Source: Streptomyces liliifuscus (GTDB taxonomy: Bacteria > Actinomycetota > Actinomycetes > Streptomycetales > Streptomycetaceae). Taken from it: a stretch of DNA of 64,000 bases. A program made the position numbers and the translations under genes. Shown piece by piece: positions 1-6,542 of the stretch (its first letter is position 1; every line of letters starts with the position of its first letter). The notes beneath the pieces are model-generated. The model was not told the origin of the DNA and did no database searches. It saw only the letters and a list, made by a program, of their open reading frames with translations. The DNA lies in contig NZ_CP066831.1 in the NCBI RefSeq assembly GCF_016598615.1, positions 5,332,001 through 5,396,000 on the forward strand, given 5' to 3'.

Positions 1-195
1 CCCTCGCACGGGTTCTGGATCTATGACCGGCGGCTCGTCATCGTGGAGACGCTGAGCACGGAGATGTGGCTGGAGGACGAGGAGAGCCTGGCCCTGTACG
101 AGCGGGCCTGGGAGTGGCTCGATGAGTCGGCCGTCCAAGGGGCGCACGCACACCGTCTGATCGGCCGTGCCCGGGCCGCTCTCAACCTCTCGTAA
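1..195 (+). CDS. C-terminal fragment of a probable XRE/DUF5753-like regulator (partial)
   Basis: An open frame enters from the left edge and stops at TAA after 64 residues. The visible tail has aromatic-rich FWIYDRRLVIVET followed by a helical segment with LALYERAWEWLDESAV and a basic end (GRARAAL). This pattern recalls the C-terminal effector region of Streptomyces helix-turn-helix regulators, but the HTH itself would lie outside the window, so the assignment is from resemblance only. It may be chromosomal or part of the element that ends at tRNA-Ser(GCT). Confidence 0.4.
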   Translation, partial: PSHGFWIYDRRLVIVETLSTEMWLEDEESLALYERAWEWLDESAVQGAHAHRLIGRARAALNLS

Positions 196-282
196 GCAAC
201 CGGCTGCAACACCCTGCTCGGCCTTCGCAATCACGCGCAATCGGCGCGCACCCGCGCAATCGGACTCCCTACGGTCCTGGCC

Positions 283-744
283 ATGGCCACACAGCCCGCC
301 CTATCGCTCCGGCAGGCAGGACAGGAATGGCTCCTCTCCTGCGCCGAACACCCCGCTCTCACACAGAAAGCGTGGGACGCGGACGACCTCGCGCCGATCC
401 CGACCGGCACCCACTGGCGGGTCGCCGAGGCGCCGCTCGCCGGATCGATGGATGCAGTGAAGCGCATCGGCCACCACCGCGTCGGACCGGTCCTCGCGGA
501 CGTCACCCAGTCCACGGCCTGGTGGCTCCTGCCACCCGACCTCGACGACGAGCTCGACGACGTCCGCCAGTTGACCGTGTACCCGGTCGGCTGGGTGCTG
601 AGGTGCCCGCCTGCCCTGTTCCCGGTACGAGGCCGCGTGTGGATGGAGCGCCCCGACGGGTCTGGCCGACTGACCGATCCCACCCTGCTCGGCGCGGCGT
701 TCGGCCCGGGCGGGCCCCAACTCCCCGCGGAGGCATTCGGATGA
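283..744 (+). CDS. Conserved hypothetical protein, possibly degenerate PrimPol-like
   Basis: A 153-residue soluble protein without signal or membrane segment. Its layout (a GPVL strand, a WWLLPP motif, RCPP, then a WMERPDGSGRLTDP tail) weakly recalls the catalytically degenerate PrimPol-N-like proteins common in Streptomyces, such as the one at 49012-49677, but I see no D-x-D catalytic motif. The stop overlaps the next gene's ATG (ATGA), so the two are translationally coupled. No strong ribosome binding site precedes the chosen ATG. Function unknown. Confidence 0.55.
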   Translation: MATQPALSLRQAGQEWLLSCAEHPALTQKAWDADDLAPIPTGTHWRVAEAPLAGSMDAVKRIGHHRVGPVLADVTQSTAWWLLPPDLDDELDDVRQLTVYPVGWVLRCPPALFPVRGRVWMERPDGSGRLTDPTLLGAAFGPGGPQLPAEAFG

Positions 745-1151
745 CGACGACCCAAGACACCGACGTTCACACCATCGACGAGGAGGACGCGCCATCGCTC
801 GGGGCACTGCTGCTGGCATCGGCAGCCAACCCGCGTCACAAGGCGGCCGTGCGCGCGCTCGTCGACGAGGAATTCCTCCTTTCGCTGGAACGCGTCCGTA
901 CGGCGCTGGTCGTGAAGACCCCTGAGGGTCGGATGGGCTGCGACTGGGAGCGGTTCGGGAAGCGCCTGTACACCCTGGGTCTCAACGAGAGCGACCGCGC
1001 GTTCCTCGACCTCGTCCTGTCGCTCGCGGGCCCGCACCAGACGAGCCTCGCCCGCGTGCTGGAGATCGACGACCGGCGCCTTGCGATCGTCCTGCGCGCA
1101 ACGGTCCAGCTGTCCGGCTGCGACACCCTCGCGATCGGCACGCGGACTTGA
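741..1151 (+). CDS. Hypothetical protein coupled to upstream gene
   Basis: A 136-residue, mostly helical, soluble protein. The ATG at 741 overlaps the preceding stop by four bases, which fixes the start; a longer frame-open extension upstream would run through the previous gene. The sequence has an acidic N-terminus (DEEDAP), a central FLLSLERVRTALV helix, and a C-terminal region ending with a single cysteine. No domain recognised. Followed by a GC-rich inverted repeat that may terminate this two-gene unit. Confidence 0.55.
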   Translation: MTTTQDTDVHTIDEEDAPSLGALLLASAANPRHKAAVRALVDEEFLLSLERVRTALVVKTPEGRMGCDWERFGKRLYTLGLNESDRAFLDLVLSLAGPHQTSLARVLEIDDRRLAIVLRATVQLSGCDTLAIGTRT

Positions 1152-1511
1152 GACTCCCGCCCGTCCCCGCACCCCAGGCTCAAGGGGGCGGGCGGGACCA
1201 TCCCTGACGCCGCGGCGTACGCGTCTCCGCCGACCCGTCAGAGGGTGCCCGGCCTCGGCCCGGGCACGGCCGCCCTGCCCCTCCCCGGTACGAACACGGG
1301 GCGGGGCGGCCCACGGTCGGGAGGCCACGGTCGAGCCTTCACGCGGTCTCACCCGTCCAGATGACGGAGCCGTGGCCTCCCTTCCCACTACGCCGGAAGG
1401 GAACCCCACCCGCACACATCACCCCTCAGGGTCACAACACGGCTATACCCGTCACACAACGGTGCCCGTCCCACGATGATGCGACTCCACCGCACACGTC
1501 CTGGGGGGACC
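1152..1511. other. Intergenic region with two inverted repeats
   Basis: About 360 bases without a credible gene. An inverted repeat at 1155-1197 (arms TCCCGCCCG and CGGGCGGGA, 25-nt loop) is a likely terminator for the preceding pair. A second one has 12-bp arms at 1319-1330 and 1370-1381 (GGGAGGCCACGG and its complement) separated by 39 bases. The remainder presumably holds the promoter of the lipoprotein gene at 1512; I see no clear -10/-35. Confidence 0.45.
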
Positions 1512-2075
1512 ATGCGCCACACCACTGCACTGCTCGCAGCCTGCCTGCTCGCCACGCTCACCGCTTGCGGAGGAAGCGACGACGACAAGCCCGCCGTGTC
1601 GAAAGCCACCGACACACCATCCGCCAGCACGAAGCCGACCCCGAGCCCATCGCCCACCAAGGAGACTCTCCGCCTCGGAGACACCGTCAACGTGAACTCG
1701 GGCGGCATCCAGTTCTCCGCCGCAGCGCTCGCCTACAAGGACAAGGGCATTACCAGCCCGCCGGGCATGCTGCAGGACGGGCAGAAGCTGGCCCTCGTCG
1801 AGGTCAAGGTGTGCAACCGGGACGATGAGGCGATGACGGTGAGCCCGTTCGTGTGGTCCCTGGCCTACGAGGACGGGGCGCGTGCGGAGCCCTTCCACAT
1901 GAGCGGGGCCGGGTTGCCGCAGCCGGTGTACCCGATGGACGCGAAGGTTCGTGGCGGGGATTGCGTACGCGGCAACGTCTTCTTCGAGGTGTCGGAAGGG
2001 TCAGGCAGTGCGGAGCGGGTGTTGTACTCGCCGCAGGATCTGGACGAGCCGGTGGAGTGGCCGGTCAGTAAGTAG
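1512..2075 (+). CDS. Secreted lipoprotein, DUF4352-like
   Basis: A 187-residue exported lipoprotein. The N-terminus has MRH, a hydrophobic stretch (ALLAACLLATL) and a lipobox LTAC followed by GGSDDD, so Cys19 should be lipidated. A Ser/Thr/Pro linker (about residues 25-50) leads to a beta-rich domain containing LALVEVKVCN and the paired cysteines expected for DUF4352/telokin-like extracellular domains. The ATG at 1512 is preceded by a GGGGGG ribosome binding site. It probably sits on the outer face of the membrane; ligand unknown. A hairpin terminator follows at 2091. Lipoproteins of this kind are frequent cargo in Streptomyces integrated elements. Confidence 0.8.
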   Translation: MRHTTALLAACLLATLTACGGSDDDKPAVSKATDTPSASTKPTPSPSPTKETLRLGDTVNVNSGGIQFSAAALAYKDKGITSPPGMLQDGQKLALVEVKVCNRDDEAMTVSPFVWSLAYEDGARAEPFHMSGAGLPQPVYPMDAKVRGGDCVRGNVFFEVSEGSGSAERVLYSPQDLDEPVEWPVSK

Positions 2076-2090
2076 CCGCGCGTATGCAGA

Positions 2091-2115
2091 GGCCCCGCCG
2101 TTGGGCGGGGCCTTC
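2091..2115 (+). terminator. Hairpin terminator after lipoprotein gene
   Basis: Perfect 9-bp stem GGCCCCGCC / GGCGGGGCC with a 4-nt loop (GTTG), followed by TTC. It lies 16 bases after the lipoprotein stop and between convergent genes, so it may act in both directions. Confidence 0.75.
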
Positions 2116-2154
2116 GTCATGCGGTGAGGTACTCGCTGCGCGCCTTGCGGCGAC

Positions 2155-2415
2155 TCACGCCTGCCTCCCGGACCGGGCCGACCAACCGAGCTCCTGCCCA
2201 CCGGCGCGGGCCTCCGAGACCGGCGACAGATCCACACCCGCCAGCGCGGCGGTGAGCGCCTCCACCATCGGGCTCACACTGTCGACACCGACCGGCGCCC
2301 CGGACTCAACGAACTCCTCGCGGGCACCGTCGATCTGCCACGCCATCCGCCAGGCCTGCGCAGCCACCCCGTCATCCGACGGGCCGCCGTACCCGCCGAT
2401 GTCGTCCCGGCTCAC
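2155..2415 (-). CDS. Hypothetical protein, last gene of a minus-strand unit
   Basis: An 86-residue small protein. The GTG at 2415 overlaps the preceding gene's TGA (GTGA), which decides the start in preference to an in-frame ATG further upstream. It begins SRDDIGGYGG and has an amphipathic middle (VAAQAWRMAWQIDGAREEF). No recognised domain. Its coupling to the coiled-coil protein upstream suggests they are made together. Confidence 0.55.
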   Translation of the reverse strand: MSRDDIGGYGGPSDDGVAAQAWRMAWQIDGAREEFVESGAPVGVDSVSPMVEALTAALAGVDLSPVSEARAGGQELGWSARSGRQA

Positions 2416-3047
2416 CGCGCGACCGCCTTCAACAGCGCCTCGGCACCAGCCTGCTGCGCCAGACCACCCGAATGCCGCCACCGCTTCGCCAACGGATGCC
2501 GCTGATCATGCGCAGCAACCGCCGCAGACACCAACGCCCCGAGCATGTCCGGACCCGAAGCCGGCCGCCACACCTCAGTGACACCCCCGTCGGTGAGGTA
2601 GACCGAACCGTCCGTGGCGCCACCCTCGACACCACCGTCGTCATGCCGCAGACCCGCCGCCCGCAACTCCCCGGCCGTCGACTGCACCAGCGTCGTGTAC
2701 GCGGCGACCGCTGCCAGCGCCTCGGCCGCAGCCCGGTCCAGGACGGCGACCGCCTCAGCGGCCCTGTCACGGCCCTCCGTCAGCCGGGCCACCGTCTTGC
2801 CGCGCTTCTTCGCGAGCGCCGCCTCAGCCGCCTCCCGGCGCGCCTGCCCAGCCTGCTCACGCGCCCACACGGACCGCAGCCGACGCAGATAGTCGCGGGC
2901 GGCATGCGCATCGACATGCGCAGCCCGGAACTCATTCACGGCCTGCTTGCTGCCCGAGGTGTCCTGGTACTGCTCGGCCCGGTCGAGCTTCGCCTCCGCC
3001 TCCTCGGCAGCAGCCTCAGCCTCCGCGATTTCCTGTTCAGTCACCAC
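2412..3047 (-). CDS. Coiled-coil hypothetical protein
   Basis: A 211-residue protein whose first 110 residues are almost entirely Ala/Glu/Arg-rich heptad-like helix, followed by a beta-containing segment (DGSVYLTDGGVTEVWRP, about residues 147-163) and a helical tail. GTG start at 3047 with an AGGGAGA ribosome binding site; a second GTG follows immediately. Its promoter region carries the perfect inverted repeat at 3109-3144. Small coiled-coil proteins like this are common in actinophage and satellite genomes but I cannot assign a function. Confidence 0.65.
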   Translation of the reverse strand: MVTEQEIAEAEAAAEEAEAKLDRAEQYQDTSGSKQAVNEFRAAHVDAHAARDYLRRLRSVWAREQAGQARREAAEAALAKKRGKTVARLTEGRDRAAEAVAVLDRAAAEALAAVAAYTTLVQSTAGELRAAGLRHDDGGVEGGATDGSVYLTDGGVTEVWRPASGPDMLGALVSAAVAAHDQRHPLAKRWRHSGGLAQQAGAEALLKAVAR

Positions 3048-3108
3048 AATGCGTCTCCCTCGCTCGATGGCCGCTATTCACATCACGGCAGACCGAATAG
3101 CTCAACTC

Positions 3109-3144
3109 ATTCTAGCCGTTTCACCTGCGTAAATCGGCTAGAAT
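3109..3144. promoter_or_regulatory. Perfect 10-bp inverted repeat, candidate operator
   Basis: ATTCTAGCCG at 3109-3118 and its exact complement CGGCTAGAAT at 3135-3144, separated by 16 bases, in a local AT-rich patch. It lies 62-97 bases upstream of the start of the coiled-coil gene (minus strand), where an operator would be expected. CTAG is rare in Streptomyces DNA, which makes the two CTAG cores stand out. The binding protein is unknown; the element's own HTH proteins are candidates. Confidence 0.4.
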
Positions 3145-3178
3145 GCAAGGGTGTTCGATGGTTGCGGTCACGGCAAAA

Positions 3179-3210
3179 AGGCCCGACCCCTACTCCCAGG
3201 GGCCGGGCCT
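3179..3210 (-). terminator. Hairpin terminator for minus-strand HTH gene unit
   Basis: Read on the minus strand: a 12-bp stem with one mismatch (AGGCCCGGCCCC / GGGGTCGGGCCT), an 8-nt loop and a run of T (TTTTT) immediately after, a classical intrinsic terminator 75 bases beyond the stop at 3286. Confidence 0.75.
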
Positions 3211-3285
3211 CCGCATTGTGAAATCCCTCTACCGTTACCAGCTCAACGGGTCATCGAGTAACCCGTCCCACCAGCGCCTCCACGC

Positions 3286-3633
3286 TCATCGCTCCCCAGC
3301 CTCCAACGCCCTGGCAACCGCCCGCCCGATCAACTGCCGACGCCGACGAGCCGACGCACCCGCAGGGATCGACACCACCACCGGACCAGCCGGCGGATTG
3401 AGGCGGGCCGACGACTCCGTCACCGCCGCAAGAACGGCATGCGCATCCATCGGCTTACGGTCGACCAGCTCCTTGATGCGAGCCAACTCGCACGCGAACG
3501 CGGGGTCCTTCTTCCAGGTGCCGATCGTCGCCGGATTCACACCGACCTCCTCGGCCACCGCCTTGTTGCTCTTACCGCCCGCCAGAGGCAACAACGCATC
3601 AACACGCTTCGCGTTCCGCTCACTCGGATTCAT
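3286..3633 (-). CDS. HTH protein resembling a phage terminase small subunit
   Basis: A 115-residue basic protein. The N-terminal half has a helix-turn-helix of the type used by terminase small subunits and IS helper proteins: KSNKAVAEEVGVNPATIGTWKKDP (quoted in part: AVAEEVGVNPATIGTW, about residues 25-40). The C-terminal region is Ala/Arg-rich (ARRRRQLIGRAVARALEAG). The ATG overlaps the stop of the upstream gene (ATGA), so they are coupled. If it is a TerS homologue without a large terminase nearby, it would fit a satellite that redirects a helper phage's packaging; that is inference. It could equally be a transcription factor. Confidence 0.55.
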   Translation of the reverse strand: MNPSERNAKRVDALLPLAGGKSNKAVAEEVGVNPATIGTWKKDPAFACELARIKELVDRKPMDAHAVLAAVTESSARLNPPAGPVVVSIPAGASARRRRQLIGRAVARALEAGER

Positions 3634-4034
3634 GAGGTGGAGCCCTTTCTACGAGATCGCTTCAGATCAGGCGGGCCATCGAGAGTCGGCAGATACGGCC
3701 GCCCCCGCGGACACGCCCGCGTCCCACGCTGCGGAGGAATCGGACCAGGCGGCCGGCCATGCCACTCGGGCTGCATCCAGTCGATGAACCACCAGTGTCT
3801 GCGCCACGCAGTCGTGACCGACAGATCGAGCGCGGCGGCGGCCTGACGGAAGGAAGCGCCAGCCATGACCCGCTCGAACACGGCAAAGCCCTGAGTGGCC
3901 TTGATCCCGAGATCCAGACGCAGATACGGATACGGGCCACCACGACGCGGCCCCCAACGCCCCGTTGAAGGTGAAACGTTTTCGACCAGGGAGCCGGGAG
4001 ACGTCGGACGCGGCGCCTGCGAGATGGTCATCAC
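3630..4034 (-). CDS. Hypothetical protein with HTH-like segment
   Basis: A 134-residue protein, Pro/Arg-rich at both ends, with a helix-turn-helix-like core about residues 58-80 (ASFRQAAAALDLSVTTAWR). Start is GTG at 4034 immediately followed by ATG, with a GAGGAAAAGGA ribosome binding region upstream. Its stop overlaps the ATG of the terminase-like gene, so the pair is one translational unit. Two adjacent small HTH proteins suggest that they act together on DNA, but no family is recognised. Confidence 0.55.
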   Translation of the reverse strand: MMTISQAPRPTSPGSLVENVSPSTGRWGPRRGGPYPYLRLDLGIKATQGFAVFERVMAGASFRQAAAALDLSVTTAWRRHWWFIDWMQPEWHGRPPGPIPPQRGTRACPRGRPYLPTLDGPPDLKRSRRKGSTS

Positions 4035-4121
4035 GGTGGTCCTTTTCCTCGCGCGCGGTAGTGGTCAACTTGGGCCCGGCCGCCGCGGCGATGACCGGGC
4101 CCAAATCATCGAGCAGTGAAT

Positions 4122-4613
4122 TTACGACCCAGGATTCTGCCTGCCATGGGCAAACAGGTGAGGCTGCGCCAACTGCGCCGCGTAGACATGCCCAACCTGC
4201 GGCAGAGGCGCCCGACCACGGTGAGCCGCCAAGGTCGCCTGATGCTCAGCCTGCTGCCGCTGCCGCTCCCGGCGGGCGTAACGCTCGGCCGTCGACACCG
4301 GCTCGTCATCCTCCTCGACGTCGTCCTCGTCAATCTCCTCCTCGTCGACGACTTCGTACTCCTCGTCCTCGTCGGGCGCCTCATCGGCGGCCGAGATGAC
4401 GCCACGCGCCCGGAGCTCACCCATGCGGGCCTGCGCGCGAAGCTCCTCATCCCGCCGGTAACCAGGCAAGATCCGCGCGGCGATCCGCTCGGCAGTCGAC
4501 TGCCCAGCCGTAGTACCGGGCTCCTCGTCGGCCCGCACCTCCGTACGCGCACGAATCCGCTCGGCGTGCACGGCCGCACTGGGGGTGACAGGCGGCCTAC
4601 TCGGGTCCCTCAT
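4122..4613 (-). CDS. Hypothetical acidic coiled protein
   Basis: A 163-residue hydrophilic protein. Residues about 77-105 are almost all Asp/Glu (EDEEYEVVDEEEIDEDD), flanked by Arg-rich helices. The ATG at 4613 has an excellent ribosome binding site (GAAGGAGGAG, 4 nt spacing). A strongly charged, probably disordered middle like this is seen in phage scaffolds, DNA mimics and anti-restriction proteins, but no specific assignment is justified. Confidence 0.6.
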   Translation of the reverse strand: MRDPSRPPVTPSAAVHAERIRARTEVRADEEPGTTAGQSTAERIAARILPGYRRDEELRAQARMGELRARGVISAADEAPDEDEEYEVVDEEEIDEDDVEEDDEPVSTAERYARRERQRQQAEHQATLAAHRGRAPLPQVGHVYAAQLAQPHLFAHGRQNPGS

Positions 4614-4696
4614 CGTTCTCCTCCTTCAACTGGACTACTTCGACCCGGGGGTACGGACTGGCCCGAACCCCCGGCGCAGGGCGGCCGTTGGGCGGG

Positions 4697-5335
4697 TCAA
4701 CCGGCCTGGCCGACGGTGGCGAGGAACTCCGCGTTCTTCACGGGGTCCTGCAACTCGCGGGCGGAGGCCACCTGCAGCTCGTACATCCGCGGGGCGTTGC
4801 CCTCGTGCTCGGCGCACATCGTGATCCGCAGCGTGCTGATCTCGTCGGGGCGCAGCTGGCCGATGGTGACGCGGACCGCGACGACCCCGGGCTTCCCGCA
4901 GCTGTCGCTCTCGGCGCTGCACTCGCCCGTACGAACCGGGGTGGTCTGCACGGCGAACGTGGTGTCGCGGTCATCGCCGAGCGCGATCACCGCGACCTCG
5001 TCCGCGCGACGCAGGAGTTCGTCGACGTGGCACGGCTGGTCGAGCTCGCAGCGGCACGCGAACTGCACGTCAGCCTCGACCGTGGCCGCGAGGCGCACGA
5101 GGTCGGGGTTCTGGTCGAGGTGCCGCCGGTAGAGGCTGAGCGCCTCGGCGAGGGTGTGCCGTACTCCGCAGCTGGGGCACGGCGTCTTGCGTCCGCCGTC
5201 AACAGGGTGCGGGTTTGCGAACGGCGACTCGGCCAGGTGCGGGCGCTGCCGTCCGGCCCAGTGGGCGCGGGCGGGGAGCTGGGGGTGGAACATGTCGCCG
5301 GTCACCTGGACGCGGCGGGGGTGGGCGGTGGTCAT
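4697..5335 (-). CDS. Hypothetical protein with Cys-rich segments
   Basis: A 212-residue protein. I chose ATG 5335 (MTTAHPRRV) because it has a GGAGG ribosome binding site 8 bases upstream; the frame stays open further upstream without one. There is a CPSCGVRH zinc-knuckle-like motif near residue 60, further cysteines (FACRCELDQPC) near residue 95, and a beta-rich C-terminal domain with TTFAVQTTPV and VAVRVTIGQLRPDE. The first cysteine cluster probably binds zinc. Function unknown; it belongs to the series of small genes downstream of the primase. Confidence 0.6.
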   Translation of the reverse strand: MTTAHPRRVQVTGDMFHPQLPARAHWAGRQRPHLAESPFANPHPVDGGRKTPCPSCGVRHTLAEALSLYRRHLDQNPDLVRLAATVEADVQFACRCELDQPCHVDELLRRADEVAVIALGDDRDTTFAVQTTPVRTGECSAESDSCGKPGVVAVRVTIGQLRPDEISTLRITMCAEHEGNAPRMYELQVASARELQDPVKNAEFLATVGQAG

Positions 5336-5408
5336 CTTGGGTTCCTCCGTGGTCTGCTGGGGGTGGCCGGCCCCGATACCCGCGGGGCCGGCCGATTCCG
5401 TGTGCGGG

Positions 5409-5624
5409 CTACAGGCCGTGGGCGTCACGGGCGGCGGCGAAGATCTGGTCGACCTTGGCGTGCGCCGCAGGGGCGCCGTACGGCGAGTGGTCGGCGAGCT
5501 TGCGCATGCCGGCCTCGTTGATGACGAGGAGCGTGCGGCCGAAGGTGTCGGTGACGGTCTTGGTCTCGATGCCGAGTTCGGCGCAGAGGGCCTTGGCGTC
5601 GGCGTCGGTGAAGTTGTCGGTCAT
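5409..5624 (-). CDS. Small hypothetical protein
   Basis: A 71-residue protein beginning MTDNFTDADAKAL, with a short beta hairpin (GRTLLVINEAG) and two helices. An AGGAG ribosome binding site lies a few bases before the ATG. No family recognised. It lies between two other small genes of the same orientation with short spacers, so co-transcription is likely. Confidence 0.55.
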   Translation of the reverse strand: MTDNFTDADAKALCAELGIETKTVTDTFGRTLLVINEAGMRKLADHSPYGAPAAHAKVDQIFAAARDAHGL

Positions 5625-5702
5625 GTGGTGCTCCTTGGTGTGGTTGTCTGGGGGTGGCCCGCCCCATCTGCCTTGGGGCGGGCCGATGTCGTACGGGCGC
5701 AG

Positions 5703-6032
5703 TCAGACGAACATGACGAGCTGCTCGCCACTGCCCGTGATGACCGTCGCCTTCCTCGTCGCGGGCTCCGGCTCGGGCGTACGACCGTTGAGCCGGTCGT
5801 TGAGCGTGCGGATCTCGGCACGGACCTGGCCGGCCTTCTCCGCACGGAACGCGACGAACGTGCACGGCTCACAGCTCGCGGCGATACCGCGGCGCCAACT
5901 GCGGTGCTCGTGGCAGACGGCGCCCAGCTCCGGATGTGAGCCGGGCGCCTTGAGCGTCCAGACCTTCAGGTCGTAGCGGAGGCCGCGGAGTTCCTCGCGG
6001 ACCTTCTTCTTGTCGTCGCGGGTGATGGTCAC
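5703..6032 (-). CDS. Hypothetical protein with His/Cys motif
   Basis: A 109-residue basic protein starting at GTG 6032 (VTITRDDKKKV), chosen because AAGGAG lies 7 bases upstream. An HEHRSWRRGI...CEPC segment (about residues 40-60) could bind a metal ion. The rest is helical, with a conserved-looking C-terminus (GEQLVMFV). No recognised domain. Small zinc-binding proteins of this kind are common in actinophages. Confidence 0.55.
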   Translation of the reverse strand: MTITRDDKKKVREELRGLRYDLKVWTLKAPGSHPELGAVCHEHRSWRRGIAASCEPCTFVAFRAEKAGQVRAEIRTLNDRLNGRTPEPEPATRKATVITGSGEQLVMFV

Positions 6033-6124
6033 GGTGCTGCTCCTTCTTCGGGTTGGCCGGTCGCCGGGTGACGGCCGGAAGTTCCTACGCGTGAGCGGGC
6101 AGGTAACCGAGTACCGGCCGAGCC

Positions 6125-6331
6125 TCACGGCGGTGTCGTGGCTTCGAGGCGCTCCCTGATCCGTGCGAGCGCGTCGAGGAGTTCGAGGTGGTTCTCGTCG
6201 TCCCGTGTCCAGCCGCCGAGGCTGACGACGACGTGGACGAGCACGTCGTGTTGGGTGGCGCCGGCCTGCCACACGTCCCGGGCGTCCTGGCCGAGCTGGT
6301 GAAGCTGTCGTTCGAGTTCGGCGTCTGCCAT
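6125..6331 (-). CDS. Small hypothetical helical protein
   Basis: A 68-residue helical protein (MADAELERQLHQLGQDARDV...). ATG at 6331 is the likeliest start; an in-frame GTG at 6346 is an alternative but its GGAG lies too close. It is the first gene after the iteron region 6356-6523, so its promoter must lie among or next to those repeats. Function unknown. Confidence 0.5.
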   Translation of the reverse strand: MADAELERQLHQLGQDARDVWQAGATQHDVLVHVVVSLGGWTRDDENHLELLDALARIRERLEATTPP

Positions 6332-6355
6332 GGGTGATCCGTTCACTCTCCGTGG

Positions 6356-6523
6356 TGTCGGAACTCTGGTGTCGGAACCCGGAAGTTCCGACAGTGGTTC
6401 GCGAACTGACCTGGGGATTCGCGCGGTACGTGACTCTCAACTCGATTGTTTTGTCTAGCAATGTCCGCATTCACCGAGAGAGACTGTCGGAACTTTCGTT
6501 CCGACGGTTCCGACGTTCCGACA
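6356..6523. repeat. Seven GTTCCGAC iterons flanking an AT-richer core: candidate origin
   Basis: Seven copies of the octamer GTTCCGAC, or its complement GTCGGAAC, occur in 168 bases. Copies reading TGTCGGAAC start at 6356, 6370 and 6485; copies reading GTTCCGAC start at 6385, 6498, 6507 and 6515. Between the two clusters (about 6425-6480) the sequence is AT-richer (ACTCGATTGTTTTGTCTAG). Iterons around an unwinding region directly beside the replication gene at 6543 are the usual form of a plasmid or satellite origin. They could instead be operator sites for the 6331 gene. Confidence 0.55.
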
Positions 6524-6542
6524 GCACTCTCAGTCGCCACAG

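Noticed and set aside
1361..1828. Plus-strand gene overlapping the lipoprotein start
   Set aside because: Frame conflict with a clear lipobox-containing gene with its own ribosome binding site; composition is His/Arg/Pro filler.
3286..4034. Transposase or insertion sequence
   Set aside because: The HTH proteins lack a DDE or serine-recombinase catalytic domain and no terminal inverted repeats or target duplications were found.
6356..6523. CRISPR array
   Set aside because: Repeats are only 8 bp, irregularly spaced and in both orientations, and no cas genes are present; iterons fit better.
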